A DNA stretch of 64,000 bases from positions 229,788 to 293,787 of the forward strand of contig CBFIGE010000001.1 of assembly GCA_965662045.1 (NCBI GenBank). The letters are read 5' to 3'. Numbering within the stretch: the stretch's first letter is position 1; every line of letters begins with the position of its first letter. Below the pieces are notes generated by a model. That model saw only the letters and a program-made list of their open reading frames with translations. It ran no database searches and had not been told where the DNA came from. The position numbers and the translations under genes are program-made. Below, one piece after another: positions 43,136 to 50,966 of the stretch. The stretch comes from UBA3478 sp965662045 (GTDB taxonomy: Bacteria > Bacteroidota > Bacteroidia > Flavobacteriales > Flavobacteriaceae).

Positions 43136-43902
43136 ACAAAAAGCTGATTTACTTCCTCCTCTTTAGCTTGACATTAGGTCTTTTATCTAATGCACAAGAA
43201 CAAGACGTATATATAATTTTCAAACAAGCCAATGAATACTACAATCAAGGCCAGTACGAAAAAGCAATTGAAGCCTATCAACAAATCGAATCCAAGAATA
43301 CCATTTCAGCAGAGTTATATTTTAATTTAGGAAACAGCTTTTACAAAAGCAATAATATCGCAGAGAGTATTTTCCATTATGAAAAGGCACTTTTAATAAA
43401 TCCGCAAGACAAAGAAATCAGGGATAATTTGGGATACGCCCAAAACATGCGAATCGACGCGATTGAAACCATTCCTTTAAGCTTTTTTCAAAGCCTTGGC
43501 AATAAAATAATTTTTTTCCTCAGCATCAAACAACTCTCAATACTTGCCTTGTTATCGATATTGTTTAGCCTTTGCGCTTATATTGTATTTCGAGAAAGTA
43601 TGGATAGCTCTCGAAAAAGAACTTCATTTACCTTATCCATTTTGTTTTTAGTAACAGGCCTTACTTCTTTTGGGTTAAGTAGAATAGCACTTTCAGAAAA
43701 ACAAAAGGACAGGCCAGCCATTTTATTTGGAAAAGAGGTATTATTGCGCTCTGAACCAAATCAAGGCTCAGAAGTTTTTGTTACCCTACATGAAGGAACA
43801 AAAGTTGATATTTTGGAAATATTTGAAGAATTTAGTAAAATTAAAATAGCCAATGGTCAAACAGGCTGGATTGAAAAAGACGAATTAAAAGAGATTAAAT
43901 AA
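43132..43902 (+). CDS. batE: BatE: TPR membrane protein with C-terminal SH3-like domain
   Basis: The 256 residues contain a signal peptide (to NAQ), two TPR motifs (about 25-100; ANEYYNQGQYEKAIEAYQQIES, LYFNLGNSFYKSNNIAESIFHYEKAL), two membrane helices (about 128-150 and 165-185) and a bacterial SH3-like domain (ILFGKEVLLRSEPNQGSEVFVTLHEGTKVDIL to the end). Its 4-base overlap with BatD and 1-base gap to the next gene show the operon continues. Confidence 0.9.
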   Translation: MNKKLIYFLLFSLTLGLLSNAQEQDVYIIFKQANEYYNQGQYEKAIEAYQQIESKNTISAELYFNLGNSFYKSNNIAESIFHYEKALLINPQDKEIRDNLGYAQNMRIDAIETIPLSFFQSLGNKIIFFLSIKQLSILALLSILFSLCAYIVFRESMDSSRKRTSFTLSILFLVTGLTSFGLSRIALSEKQKDRPAILFGKEVLLRSEPNQGSEVFVTLHEGTKVDILEIFEEFSKIKIANGQTGWIEKDELKEIK

Positions 43903-43903
43903 G

Positions 43904-44200
43904 TTGAAGCCAATTGTCAAACGTAGCGTTATCTTTTTATTCCTTTTTGCTTTTTTGAGCAAAGGAGTTTTTGATGTTCTTCATATTGATGAAGCTTTTG
44001 CTTACGAGTTAATGGAAGGCGGAGAACAAGAGGAGTCACAAAATAAAGAATACAAAGAAAAATTAGAATTGTTCAGTTACTCCGAGCTATTTCCTGTTAA
44101 ATCTTCATTTTATACTGAACTGGCAAAAACGAGCACAGAGGTTAGTTTTATAAAGGAATCTTGGTTCGATGTTCCAAATCCTCCTCCAAGGGTAGCTTAA
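43904..44200 (+). CDS. Small secreted or membrane-anchored protein with Pro-rich end, unknown function
   Basis: The start codon is TTG at 43904, one base after the BatE stop; no better start is visible. The 98 residues have a single hydrophobic N-terminal stretch (SVIFLFLFAFLSKGVF), then an acidic region (MEGGEQEESQNKEYKEKLELF) and the end DVPNPPPRVA. Small proteins of this look are found near carbonic anhydrase and SulP genes in related genomes as far as I recall, but I do not know a function. It may belong to the Bat operon or to the bicarbonate module that starts 45 bases later. Confidence 0.65.
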   Translation: MKPIVKRSVIFLFLFAFLSKGVFDVLHIDEAFAYELMEGGEQEESQNKEYKEKLELFSYSELFPVKSSFYTELAKTSTEVSFIKESWFDVPNPPPRVA

Positions 44201-44244
44201 CCACTCCGAAAAAATTAATTCACCAAAATTTAAAACTAACGGTT

Positions 44245-44874
44245 ATGCCGACACAAACAAAAGAAAAACAAGACCAAATAACGCCTGAAATCGCGTTACA
44301 ACATTTAAAAGACGGTAATCACAGATTTACCCACAACACGAAAAGAAATAGAGACCTTTTAGGTCAAGTAAAACAAACTGCTACTGGACAATTTCCCTTT
44401 GCCTCAGTTGTAGGTTGTATAGATTCAAGAGTTCCAAACGAGACTATTTTTGATCAAGGTATCGGAAGTATCTTCAGCGCAAGAGTAGCTGGTAACATTA
44501 TCAATGAAGACATTTTAGGTAGTTTGGAATTCGCTTGCCAAGTTGCCGGAACAAAACTAATTGTAGTTTTAGGTCACACTTCATGCGGTGCAGTAAAAGG
44601 AGCCTGTGATGACGTAAGGCTCGGTAACTTAACACACCTATTGGCCAAAATTAAACCTTCAGTTGAGGCAACTAGTTCAGAAGATGGAGCAGACCGCTCT
44701 TCTCAAAATAGCACTTTTGTGAATGCTGTTGCTGAGACAAACGTGAACCTGGCTGTTGAACAAATCAGAGCACAAAGTGAAGTTTTAAAGGCGTTAGAAG
44801 ACGAAGGTAAGATTGCCATTGTCGGAGCAATGTATGATGTTGCGAATGGTCAAGTTGAATTCTATAAGGCTTAA
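44245..44874 (+). CDS. Beta-class carbonic anhydrase
   Basis: This zinc enzyme interconverts CO2 and bicarbonate. The 209-residue form starts at the ATG at 44245. The zinc and catalytic residues are visible: VVGCIDSRVPNETIFDQG (Cys and Asp-Arg pair) and VVLGHTSCGAVKGA (His and Cys). SIFSARVAGNIINEDILGSLEFA is also typical. The SulP transporter gene starts 5 bases later, so the enzyme probably supplies or uses bicarbonate moved by it. Confidence 0.95.
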   Translation: MPTQTKEKQDQITPEIALQHLKDGNHRFTHNTKRNRDLLGQVKQTATGQFPFASVVGCIDSRVPNETIFDQGIGSIFSARVAGNIINEDILGSLEFACQVAGTKLIVVLGHTSCGAVKGACDDVRLGNLTHLLAKIKPSVEATSSEDGADRSSQNSTFVNAVAETNVNLAVEQIRAQSEVLKALEDEGKIAIVGAMYDVANGQVEFYKA

Positions 44875-44878
44875 TTCC

Positions 44879-46735
44879 ATGAAATCATTATTTACAAACT
44901 TAAGAGGTGATCTCTTCGGAGGAATCACTGCGGGAATTGTTGCCTTACCTTTAGCACTTGCCTTTGGGGTAAGCTCAGGACTAGGACCAAGTGCGGGTCT
45001 ATATGGAGCCATTTTTATCAGTTTTTTTGCAGCTTTATTTGGAGGTACTCCAACTCAAATATCAGGACCTACAGCTCCGATGACTGCAGTAAGTATGGTC
45101 ATTATTGCTTCGATTGTTGCCGTTAACGACGGTGATATCAACAAAGCACTGCCTGCTATTTTAACGGTCTTTTTCTTGGCTGGACTCATGCAAATTGGTC
45201 TTGGAGCCATTGGAGTTGGGAAATACATAAGATACATTCCGTATCCAGTCGTCTCGGGCTTTATGACCGCTATTGGTGTCATTATTTTGATTACTCAAAT
45301 ACTACCTGCAATTGGGTATTACGTAAAAGAAGATGATGCTTTCGTCACTCAATTTGAAGTGTCGGCTAAAGAAGAAATTCTTAGAAATATTTTGAAAGAG
45401 GAGTCTGCAGAAGGCGTTTTAGTTCTAGAAGATTTTCAAAAAACCATCAACAAAGCCGAAAAAATTACTGAAGCAGATATAGCAAAAGAAGCAAAGAATT
45501 TGGCTGCTAAAGAAGCTTCAGGAGTTTTAGGAACGCTAAAAGTACTGCCGAGAGCTCTTGGAAATATCAATTGGCTCGAATTCTTATTGGCCTTGAGCAC
45601 CATCGCCATTATATACGGGTTCAAGAGAATTACCACAGCCATACCGAGTACTTTAGTAGCTTTAATTGTAGTTTCAGGAGTAGCCTATGGGTTCGGATTA
45701 AATTATAGGCCTATTGAAGAAATTCCGCAAGGATTACCTATTCCTAAAATAGAAATCATCACACAATTTGAGCTTTCTGCCATTACCCCTTACATATTCA
45801 CTGCTTTAACTTTGTCATTATTAGGAGCTATTGACTCTTTATTAACCTCTATTGTGGCGGATAATATGACCAAAACAAAGCACAACTCAAACAAAGAACT
45901 TATTGGTCAAGGTATTGGTAATACAATTGGAGCGGTATTTGGAGGAATTCCGGGAGCCGGAGCCACGATTCGTACTGTTGTAAACATTAATTCAGGAGGT
46001 AAAACCAAGTTGTCAGGAATGATCGCTGGTATACTTTTACTTTTTATTCTTTTAGCCCTTGGGCCTGTAGCTTCACAGATTCCAGCGGCAGTACTTGCAG
46101 GTATTTTAGTAACAGTTGGTATTGGCGTAATGGATTATAAAGGGTTGAGAGCTATTCCTCACTTACCTAAGGACATCAAACTCGGACCGCTTAAAATCAG
46201 TTCAGAAGTAACAATCATGATTGTGGTACTCGTACTTTCATCCATTTGGAACTTGGTTTATGCAGTAGGTATAGGACTTGTCATTGCTTCTCTAATGTTC
46301 ATGAAGAAAATTGGAGATATCACAGCAGCGCATTCTCAAGTAAACTCTCTAAAAGAAGAGGCCTGGTCAGACGAAACAAAACTGTCTGAAGAAATGCAAG
46401 CCAATTTTTATTTCAAACATATCAATGGCCCTCTTTTCTTTGGTTCGACTTCAGAATTCCAAGCTTTAGCAGCAAAAATTCCAGAATCTGCCAGTGCTGT
46501 GGTCTTCAGAATGAGTAAAATGAGCTATTTAGACCAATCCGGACTTTATGCTATTGAAGACGTAGTCATTAGATTGAGAGCTAAAAATGTAGATGTTTAT
46601 TTTATCGATATCGACGAACAGCCTCGCTATATGATGGAGCGCGTCAAACTCATTCCTGGCTTAATCGATGAAAAACACATCTTCGATAATTTAGATTCCT
46701 TCATATCGCACGAAGCACTAAATTCAAAAGGATAG
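44879..46735 (+). CDS. SulP-family anion transporter with STAS domain and soluble insert
   Basis: The ATG at 44879 begins directly before the first conserved segment (LRGDLFGGITAGIVALPLALAFGVSSGLGP). The 618 residues have about 12-14 membrane segments, GGTPTQISGPTAPMTAV, AIDSLLTSIVADNMTKTKHNSNKELIGQGIGN and a C-terminal STAS domain (about 500-610; MSKMSYLDQSGLYAIEDV). Between membrane segments, at about residues 149-232, lies a charged insert of about 80 residues (EEILRNILKEESAEGVLVL, EKITEADIAKEAKNL) that is not in the usual core. With the carbonic anhydrase beside it, bicarbonate uptake (BicA-like) is the likely job; sulfate is the alternative. Confidence 0.92.
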   Translation: MKSLFTNLRGDLFGGITAGIVALPLALAFGVSSGLGPSAGLYGAIFISFFAALFGGTPTQISGPTAPMTAVSMVIIASIVAVNDGDINKALPAILTVFFLAGLMQIGLGAIGVGKYIRYIPYPVVSGFMTAIGVIILITQILPAIGYYVKEDDAFVTQFEVSAKEEILRNILKEESAEGVLVLEDFQKTINKAEKITEADIAKEAKNLAAKEASGVLGTLKVLPRALGNINWLEFLLALSTIAIIYGFKRITTAIPSTLVALIVVSGVAYGFGLNYRPIEEIPQGLPIPKIEIITQFELSAITPYIFTALTLSLLGAIDSLLTSIVADNMTKTKHNSNKELIGQGIGNTIGAVFGGIPGAGATIRTVVNINSGGKTKLSGMIAGILLLFILLALGPVASQIPAAVLAGILVTVGIGVMDYKGLRAIPHLPKDIKLGPLKISSEVTIMIVVLVLSSIWNLVYAVGIGLVIASLMFMKKIGDITAAHSQVNSLKEEAWSDETKLSEEMQANFYFKHINGPLFFGSTSEFQALAAKIPESASAVVFRMSKMSYLDQSGLYAIEDVVIRLRAKNVDVYFIDIDEQPRYMMERVKLIPGLIDEKHIFDNLDSFISHEALNSKG

Positions 46736-46780
46736 CATTTATTAAATGCTTACTTTTGGCCCTGATTTAGAGAAAATAAT

Positions 46781-47803
46781 ATGATTCAACAAATCGAGGA
46801 ACACATTACTAAGGTTGATGCCTTCTCCGCATCAACCTTAGATGATGTAGAGAAGTTCAGAATAGAATATTTAGGTAAAAAAGGAATTCTCAACGATCTT
46901 TTTGCCTACTTTAAAACTGTTCCTAATGATCAAAAAAAAGCATTTGGTCAAAAAATAAACGAGCTCAAACAGAAAACGAACTCTAAAATTGAGAAGTTGA
47001 AGACAGACATTAACAGTGCTTCAGCTCAAAGTCAAATCAACGAAATGGACCTTAGTCGAAGCGGATATCCATTTGAGATAGGTAGTCGACATCCAATATC
47101 TATTGTTCGAAATAAGATTGTAGATATCTTCGCACGAATTGGATTTAATGTGAGTGAAGGTCCTGAAATTGAAGATGACTGGCACAATTTCACAGCCCTA
47201 AACTTACCCGACCATCATCCCGCAAGAGACATGCAGGATACTTTCTTTATACAAACTAATCCAGATATCCTATTGCGCACTCATACCTCTTCAGTTCAGG
47301 TGCGTTATATGGAGCAAAATACGCCTCCGATAAGAACTATATCTCCGGGAAGAGTCTATAGAAATGAAGCTATTTCTGCAAGATCTCATTGCTTTTTTCA
47401 TCAAATTGAAGGTTTGTACATAGACGAAAACGTATCCTTTGCTGATCTCAAACAAACTATTCAATACTTTACAACAGAACTCTTTGGAAAGTCTAAAATT
47501 AGATTGAGACCCTCTTACTTTCCATTCACCGAGCCAAGTGCCGAAATCGATGTTTACTGGGGCTTAGAAACCGAAACAGACTACAAGATGACCAAGGGTA
47601 CAGGTTGGCTAGAAATTGCTGGTTGCGGAATGGTTGATCCTAACGTTTTAAAAAATTGTAATATAGATCCTGATAAGTACAACGGTTATGCCTTTGGAAT
47701 GGGAATAGATCGAATTGCACTTTTGCTTTATCAAATAAGTGACATTCGTTTGTTGAGTGAGAACGATATTCGTTTTTTAGAACAGTTTAAAGCTTCTTAC
47801 TAA
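46781..47803 (+). CDS. pheS: Phenylalanine--tRNA ligase alpha subunit
   Basis: PheS carries the class II catalytic core of the alpha2-beta2 enzyme. The 340 residues show a coiled-coil N-terminus (about 1-85), motif 2 in PGRVYRNEAISARSHCFFHQIEGLYID, GTGWLEIAGCGMVDPNV and motif 3 in AFGMGIDRIALLLYQISDIR. The beta-subunit gene is not in the window. The first 20 codons contain a perfect 13-bp inverted repeat, an unusual feature for coding sequence. A 12-bp duplication sits at the stop codon. Confidence 0.96.
   Translation: MIQQIEEHITKVDAFSASTLDDVEKFRIEYLGKKGILNDLFAYFKTVPNDQKKAFGQKINELKQKTNSKIEKLKTDINSASAQSQINEMDLSRSGYPFEIGSRHPISIVRNKIVDIFARIGFNVSEGPEIEDDWHNFTALNLPDHHPARDMQDTFFIQTNPDILLRTHTSSVQVRYMEQNTPPIRTISPGRVYRNEAISARSHCFFHQIEGLYIDENVSFADLKQTIQYFTTELFGKSKIRLRPSYFPFTEPSAEIDVYWGLETETDYKMTKGTGWLEIAGCGMVDPNVLKNCNIDPDKYNGYAFGMGIDRIALLLYQISDIRLLSENDIRFLEQFKASY
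46809..46841 (+). repeat. Perfect 13-bp inverted repeat within the pheS start
   Basis: CTAAGGTTGATGC (46809-46821) pairs exactly with GCATCAACCTTAG (46829-46841) around a 7-base loop. It codes for the peptide TKVDAFSASTLDD region, residues 10-21 of PheS. No T run follows, so it is not a classical terminator. In mRNA it could slow translation or mark a binding site. Confidence 0.85.
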
Positions 47804-47822
47804 GCGTCTTACTAAGCGTCTT
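47796..47822. repeat. 12-bp tandem duplication at convergent stop codons
   Basis: CTTACTAAGCGT is repeated exactly twice, then partly again (CTT). The first copy contains the pheS stop TAA (47801-47803) and the second contains the stop of the opposite CYTH gene (TAG, 47812-47814). Because the unit is 12 bases, each copy carries an in-frame stop for both genes. Confidence 0.8.
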
Positions 47823-48291
47823 TTTTCCAGTGCTGAAAAGGGTGGGTACTGAGATATGAATTAGAGTATCTGTAATCTTCACTTACCTCTTCTCCAAACC
47901 AATTCGGCTTTACAAACTCTTCGTCTTCTGACACTAACTCAATTTCAGCGACGACTAAACCCTTATTGTCACCCTTAAACACATCCAATTCAATCTTGTG
48001 TTTGCCTGACTGTATATCATACCTTACTTTTTCTACTTCATAGGGCTCACACAATAGCAAAAGCTGTTCTGCCTCGTCCTTTGGGATTTCTTTTTCCCAC
48101 TCAAAGCTTAGAATACCTGTTTTTTTTCCTTTAATAGTTAGAAAGGCTTTATCATTGGAAATCCTTATCCGTACAATTCTCCCAACACCTTTATTGAGAT
48201 AGGCTTGTCGAATAGATGATTGTTGAAAAGAAAGCTGTTCCCAGTTCAAATTTTCAGTAACTAAAAATTTGCGTTCAATTTCTACACCCAT
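47812..48291 (-). CDS. CYTH-domain protein (triphosphate-tunnel metalloenzyme)
   Basis: The 159-residue protein starts with the signature ExExK motif (MGVEIERKFLV). The tunnel residues seem present: IRQAYLNKGVGRIVRIRI with its basic residues, FLTIKGKKTG, SFEWEKEIP, IELDVFKGDNKGLVVAEIELVSEDE. Related enzymes hydrolyse inorganic triphosphate; others make cAMP or act on thiamine triphosphate, so inorganic triphosphatase is the likeliest role here. The gene lies 13 bases after pyk on the same strand. Confidence 0.93.
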   Translation of the reverse strand: MGVEIERKFLVTENLNWEQLSFQQSSIRQAYLNKGVGRIVRIRISNDKAFLTIKGKKTGILSFEWEKEIPKDEAEQLLLLCEPYEVEKVRYDIQSGKHKIELDVFKGDNKGLVVAEIELVSEDEEFVKPNWFGEEVSEDYRYSNSYLSTHPFQHWKKDA

Positions 48292-48304
48292 TTTAGGAAA
48301 TTAA

Positions 48305-49735
48305 CTATTCGCAGCGTGTTACTCTAAGTGTATTCACCATTCCTCTGGCCTTAATTGGCATAGACAAAAGACTTACTGTCATATCTCCAGATTTGAGCAT
48401 TTGATTGTCTTTGGCATATTGAATGACATCTTCAACAGTTTCGTCTGTTGAAACCATTTTGTCATAGTAACAAGCGTATACCCCCCAAATAAGGTTTAAT
48501 CGGCCTAAAATGGTTTTATTATCGGTAAAAACAAGGATGTATGAGTTTGGTCTGCGCGCAGAAATTTGAAAAGCCGTGTATCCAGAATTGGTTAAAGTAA
48601 AAATGACCTTTGCTCCCAAATCATTGGCTATATCCGATGCTTGTTGGCAAATCTTATTAGTGATAAAGCGGTCTTTTTGATCCACTTGCATTGAATCTGG
48701 CACAGAAATCATAGGGGACTCTTCAACCGCCTTAATAATACTTGCCATTTTTGCAACTACCTCAACAGGGTACTGTCCTACAGAAGTTTCTCCTGAAAGC
48801 ATAACAGCATCTGCTCCATCCATCACTGAATTTCCAACATCGTTTACCTCTGCTCGGGTTGGAGTCAAACTGTCCATCATGGTCTCCATCATTTGCGTAG
48901 CTATGACAACAGGCTTATTATAAGCCTTAGACATTTTAACCAACTGCTTTTGTAAAAGAGGAACTTCTTCGGCAGGAACTTCCACACCTAAATCACCACG
49001 GGCTACCATAATAGCATCAGAATTCATGACGATTTCTTTCATATTGGTAATGGCCTCTGGTTTCTCAACCTTGGATATAATTGGTATACGATCTGCAGTA
49101 TGTTCCTTTATTAACTGACGTAAATCATCAATATCTTTAGCGTGACGTACGAAAGACAAAGCAATCCAGTCTACATTTTGACCAATGGCAAAAATCGCAT
49201 CCTCAATATCTTTTTCAGTTAAAGCTGGTAAAGAAATTGCAGTGTTTGGAAGGTTAACCCCCTTGTTTGATTTAAGCACACCTCCTTGTACAACTTTAGT
49301 CGATACCTGATTAGAACGATTCGATTCTAAAACTTCAAAAATCAATTTTCCATCGTCCAAAAGAATTTTTTCCCCGGAATTCACATCCTTTGGAAAATGG
49401 GCATAATTCATATAAACCTTATCCTTATTTCCAACAAAAGATTCACCAGTTACGAAAGTAATTTGGTCCCCGGGATTCAACATAACCCCATCTTCCATTT
49501 TACCAACTCTGAGTTTAGGTCCTTGTAAATCAGCCAAAATAGCTGTGTGCCTTTGTAATTCATCGTTGAGTTCTCTGATATAATTAATTCGCTGCTTTAC
49601 ATCCTCGTAATCAGCATGAGAAAAATTAATCCTAAACACATCAACGCCAGCTATCATCATTTCGCGTAGAATATCCTTAGAAGCACTCGCAGGTCCTAAA
49701 GTGGCTAATATTTTTGTTTTCTTATTTATTGGCAT
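48305..49735 (-). CDS. pyk: Pyruvate kinase
   Basis: This enzyme forms pyruvate and ATP from phosphoenolpyruvate. The 476 residues contain TLGPASASKDILREMMIAGVDVFRINFSHA, ILADLQGPKLRVG, ISKVEKPEAITNMKEI with the catalytic Lys-Glu region, MVARGDLGVEVPAEEVP, TQMMETMMDSLTPTRAEVNDVGNSVMDGADAVMLSGETSVGQYP and a C-terminal allosteric domain. It starts 2 bases after the IPExxxVDY gene, a common flavobacterial order (rnc, IPExxxVDY, pyk). Confidence 0.97.
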   Translation of the reverse strand: MPINKKTKILATLGPASASKDILREMMIAGVDVFRINFSHADYEDVKQRINYIRELNDELQRHTAILADLQGPKLRVGKMEDGVMLNPGDQITFVTGESFVGNKDKVYMNYAHFPKDVNSGEKILLDDGKLIFEVLESNRSNQVSTKVVQGGVLKSNKGVNLPNTAISLPALTEKDIEDAIFAIGQNVDWIALSFVRHAKDIDDLRQLIKEHTADRIPIISKVEKPEAITNMKEIVMNSDAIMVARGDLGVEVPAEEVPLLQKQLVKMSKAYNKPVVIATQMMETMMDSLTPTRAEVNDVGNSVMDGADAVMLSGETSVGQYPVEVVAKMASIIKAVEESPMISVPDSMQVDQKDRFITNKICQQASDIANDLGAKVIFTLTNSGYTAFQISARRPNSYILVFTDNKTILGRLNLIWGVYACYYDKMVSTDETVEDVIQYAKDNQMLKSGDMTVSLLSMPIKARGMVNTLRVTRCE

Positions 49736-49737
49736 AA

Positions 49738-50223
49738 TTAAAAAGTTAAGTGTGTTTTGGATTTTATGTTTTCAAACGGGATGTAATAGGCAGATAAAAC
49801 CTCGTCTAATTTGGTGATTTCATGTTCAATATGTGCTAATTGATTGTCCCCAAATTCTCCGTCTAACACCAATAAGTAGTCTGCTTCTTTGTATTCAGGC
49901 AACACATAAAATGTTTCTTCCAGAGAAGCTGTTTCATTAAAAAGACTATTTAAAGGAATAGAATCAATAGGCTCCTCGTTACTTATTTGACTAGTTTTAT
50001 TTTTGATTAATCTATACTCTATCTGCAATACTTCATCCTGAAAAAAGAAATATGGAAATTTAACATTCTTATAGAAATCTAAATCCTTTTCTCTTTTCAG
50101 TTGCGAAAATAAGCAAGTATTTATCAAAAATGCCAATCTATATGACGGAAGACCACTGTATATCGCCAAAATAAACTTGGGATCTACTTCATCAAGAGTC
50201 AAATGGTATTTCTGTTTTTTCAA
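49738..50223 (-). CDS. IPExxxVDY-family protein
   Basis: This 161-residue family, found between rnc and pyk in many Bacteroidota, is named for a C-terminal motif. Here the motif reads LPEYKEADYLLVLDG, so two of the named residues vary. The rest is YKLALxx-like helical text near the start (DPKFILAIYSGLPSYRLAFLINTCL) and aromatic strands. No function is known; the fixed linkage to rnc (overlap of 4 bases) and pyk suggests some RNA- or metabolism-related role, which is inference. Confidence 0.85.
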   Translation of the reverse strand: MKKQKYHLTLDEVDPKFILAIYSGLPSYRLAFLINTCLFSQLKREKDLDFYKNVKFPYFFFQDEVLQIEYRLIKNKTSQISNEEPIDSIPLNSLFNETASLEETFYVLPEYKEADYLLVLDGEFGDNQLAHIEHEITKLDEVLSAYYIPFENIKSKTHLTF

Positions 50224-50963
50224 TGACTTGACTTTATTTGATCTTGAAGTGCAAAATAAGCTCTTTTCGCTGCTTTCTCTTCAGCCCTTTTTTTGGAAGT
50301 CTCTCTTCCTTTTGCAACTATTTTATTGTCGATGTGCAATTTAACAGAAAAGTGCTTCGTTTTTTGATTCCCAGTATCTTCATATACCTCAAAGTTGAAG
50401 AGGTATTTTTTCTTTTGACACCATTCAATCATAAGGCTCTTATAACTAACTATTTTACCTTCTAATTGATCTATATCGATATAAGGTTCAATGAGTCTTT
50501 TGTTTAAAAAAGTATAGCAATAATTGTATCCTCTATCTAAATATACGGCTCCAACCAAAGCCTCGAATATGTTGCCGTGAATGTTTTCTCCAAAATTTCG
50601 ATTAGGAATCTTGCTCTTTAAAAAACGGATGAGTTCGAGTTCTTTTCCAAGTTCATTTAGGTGGTTTCTACTAACCACCTTAGACCTCATTTTAGTTAAA
50701 TAACCTTCATCTCCATGTGGAACCTCATCAAAAAGATGCTTCGAAATAATAACTCCTAAAATAGCGTCACCCAGAAATTCCAGACGCTCATAATTAATTG
50801 GATTTCCGTTTTTATCTTTTATATTGAGTGACCGGTGGAGAAAGGCTTTTTCATAAATGACAATATTCTTGGGAGGAAAGCCCAGCAACTGCTTTAAACT
50901 TAAAAAAAATTCCCTTCGTGATTTGGGAAGGGAATAATAATGTCTAAAGCTCGAAAAAAGCAT
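50220..50963 (-). CDS. rnc: Ribonuclease III
   Basis: RNase III cuts double-stranded RNA in rRNA processing and mRNA decay. The 247 residues carry the signature NYERLEFLGDAILGVIIS with the catalytic Glu-x3-Asp, EALVGAVYLDRGY with the second Asp/Glu pair, and a C-terminal dsRNA-binding domain (about 170-240; VSYKSLMIEWCQKKKYLFNFEVYED and AKGRETSKKRAEEKAAKRAYFALQ). It starts 3 bases after fabF ends and overlaps the next gene by 4 bases. Confidence 0.96.
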   Translation of the reverse strand: MLFSSFRHYYSLPKSRREFFLSLKQLLGFPPKNIVIYEKAFLHRSLNIKDKNGNPINYERLEFLGDAILGVIISKHLFDEVPHGDEGYLTKMRSKVVSRNHLNELGKELELIRFLKSKIPNRNFGENIHGNIFEALVGAVYLDRGYNYCYTFLNKRLIEPYIDIDQLEGKIVSYKSLMIEWCQKKKYLFNFEVYEDTGNQKTKHFSVKLHIDNKIVAKGRETSKKRAEEKAAKRAYFALQDQIKSSH

Positions 50964-50966
50964 ACA

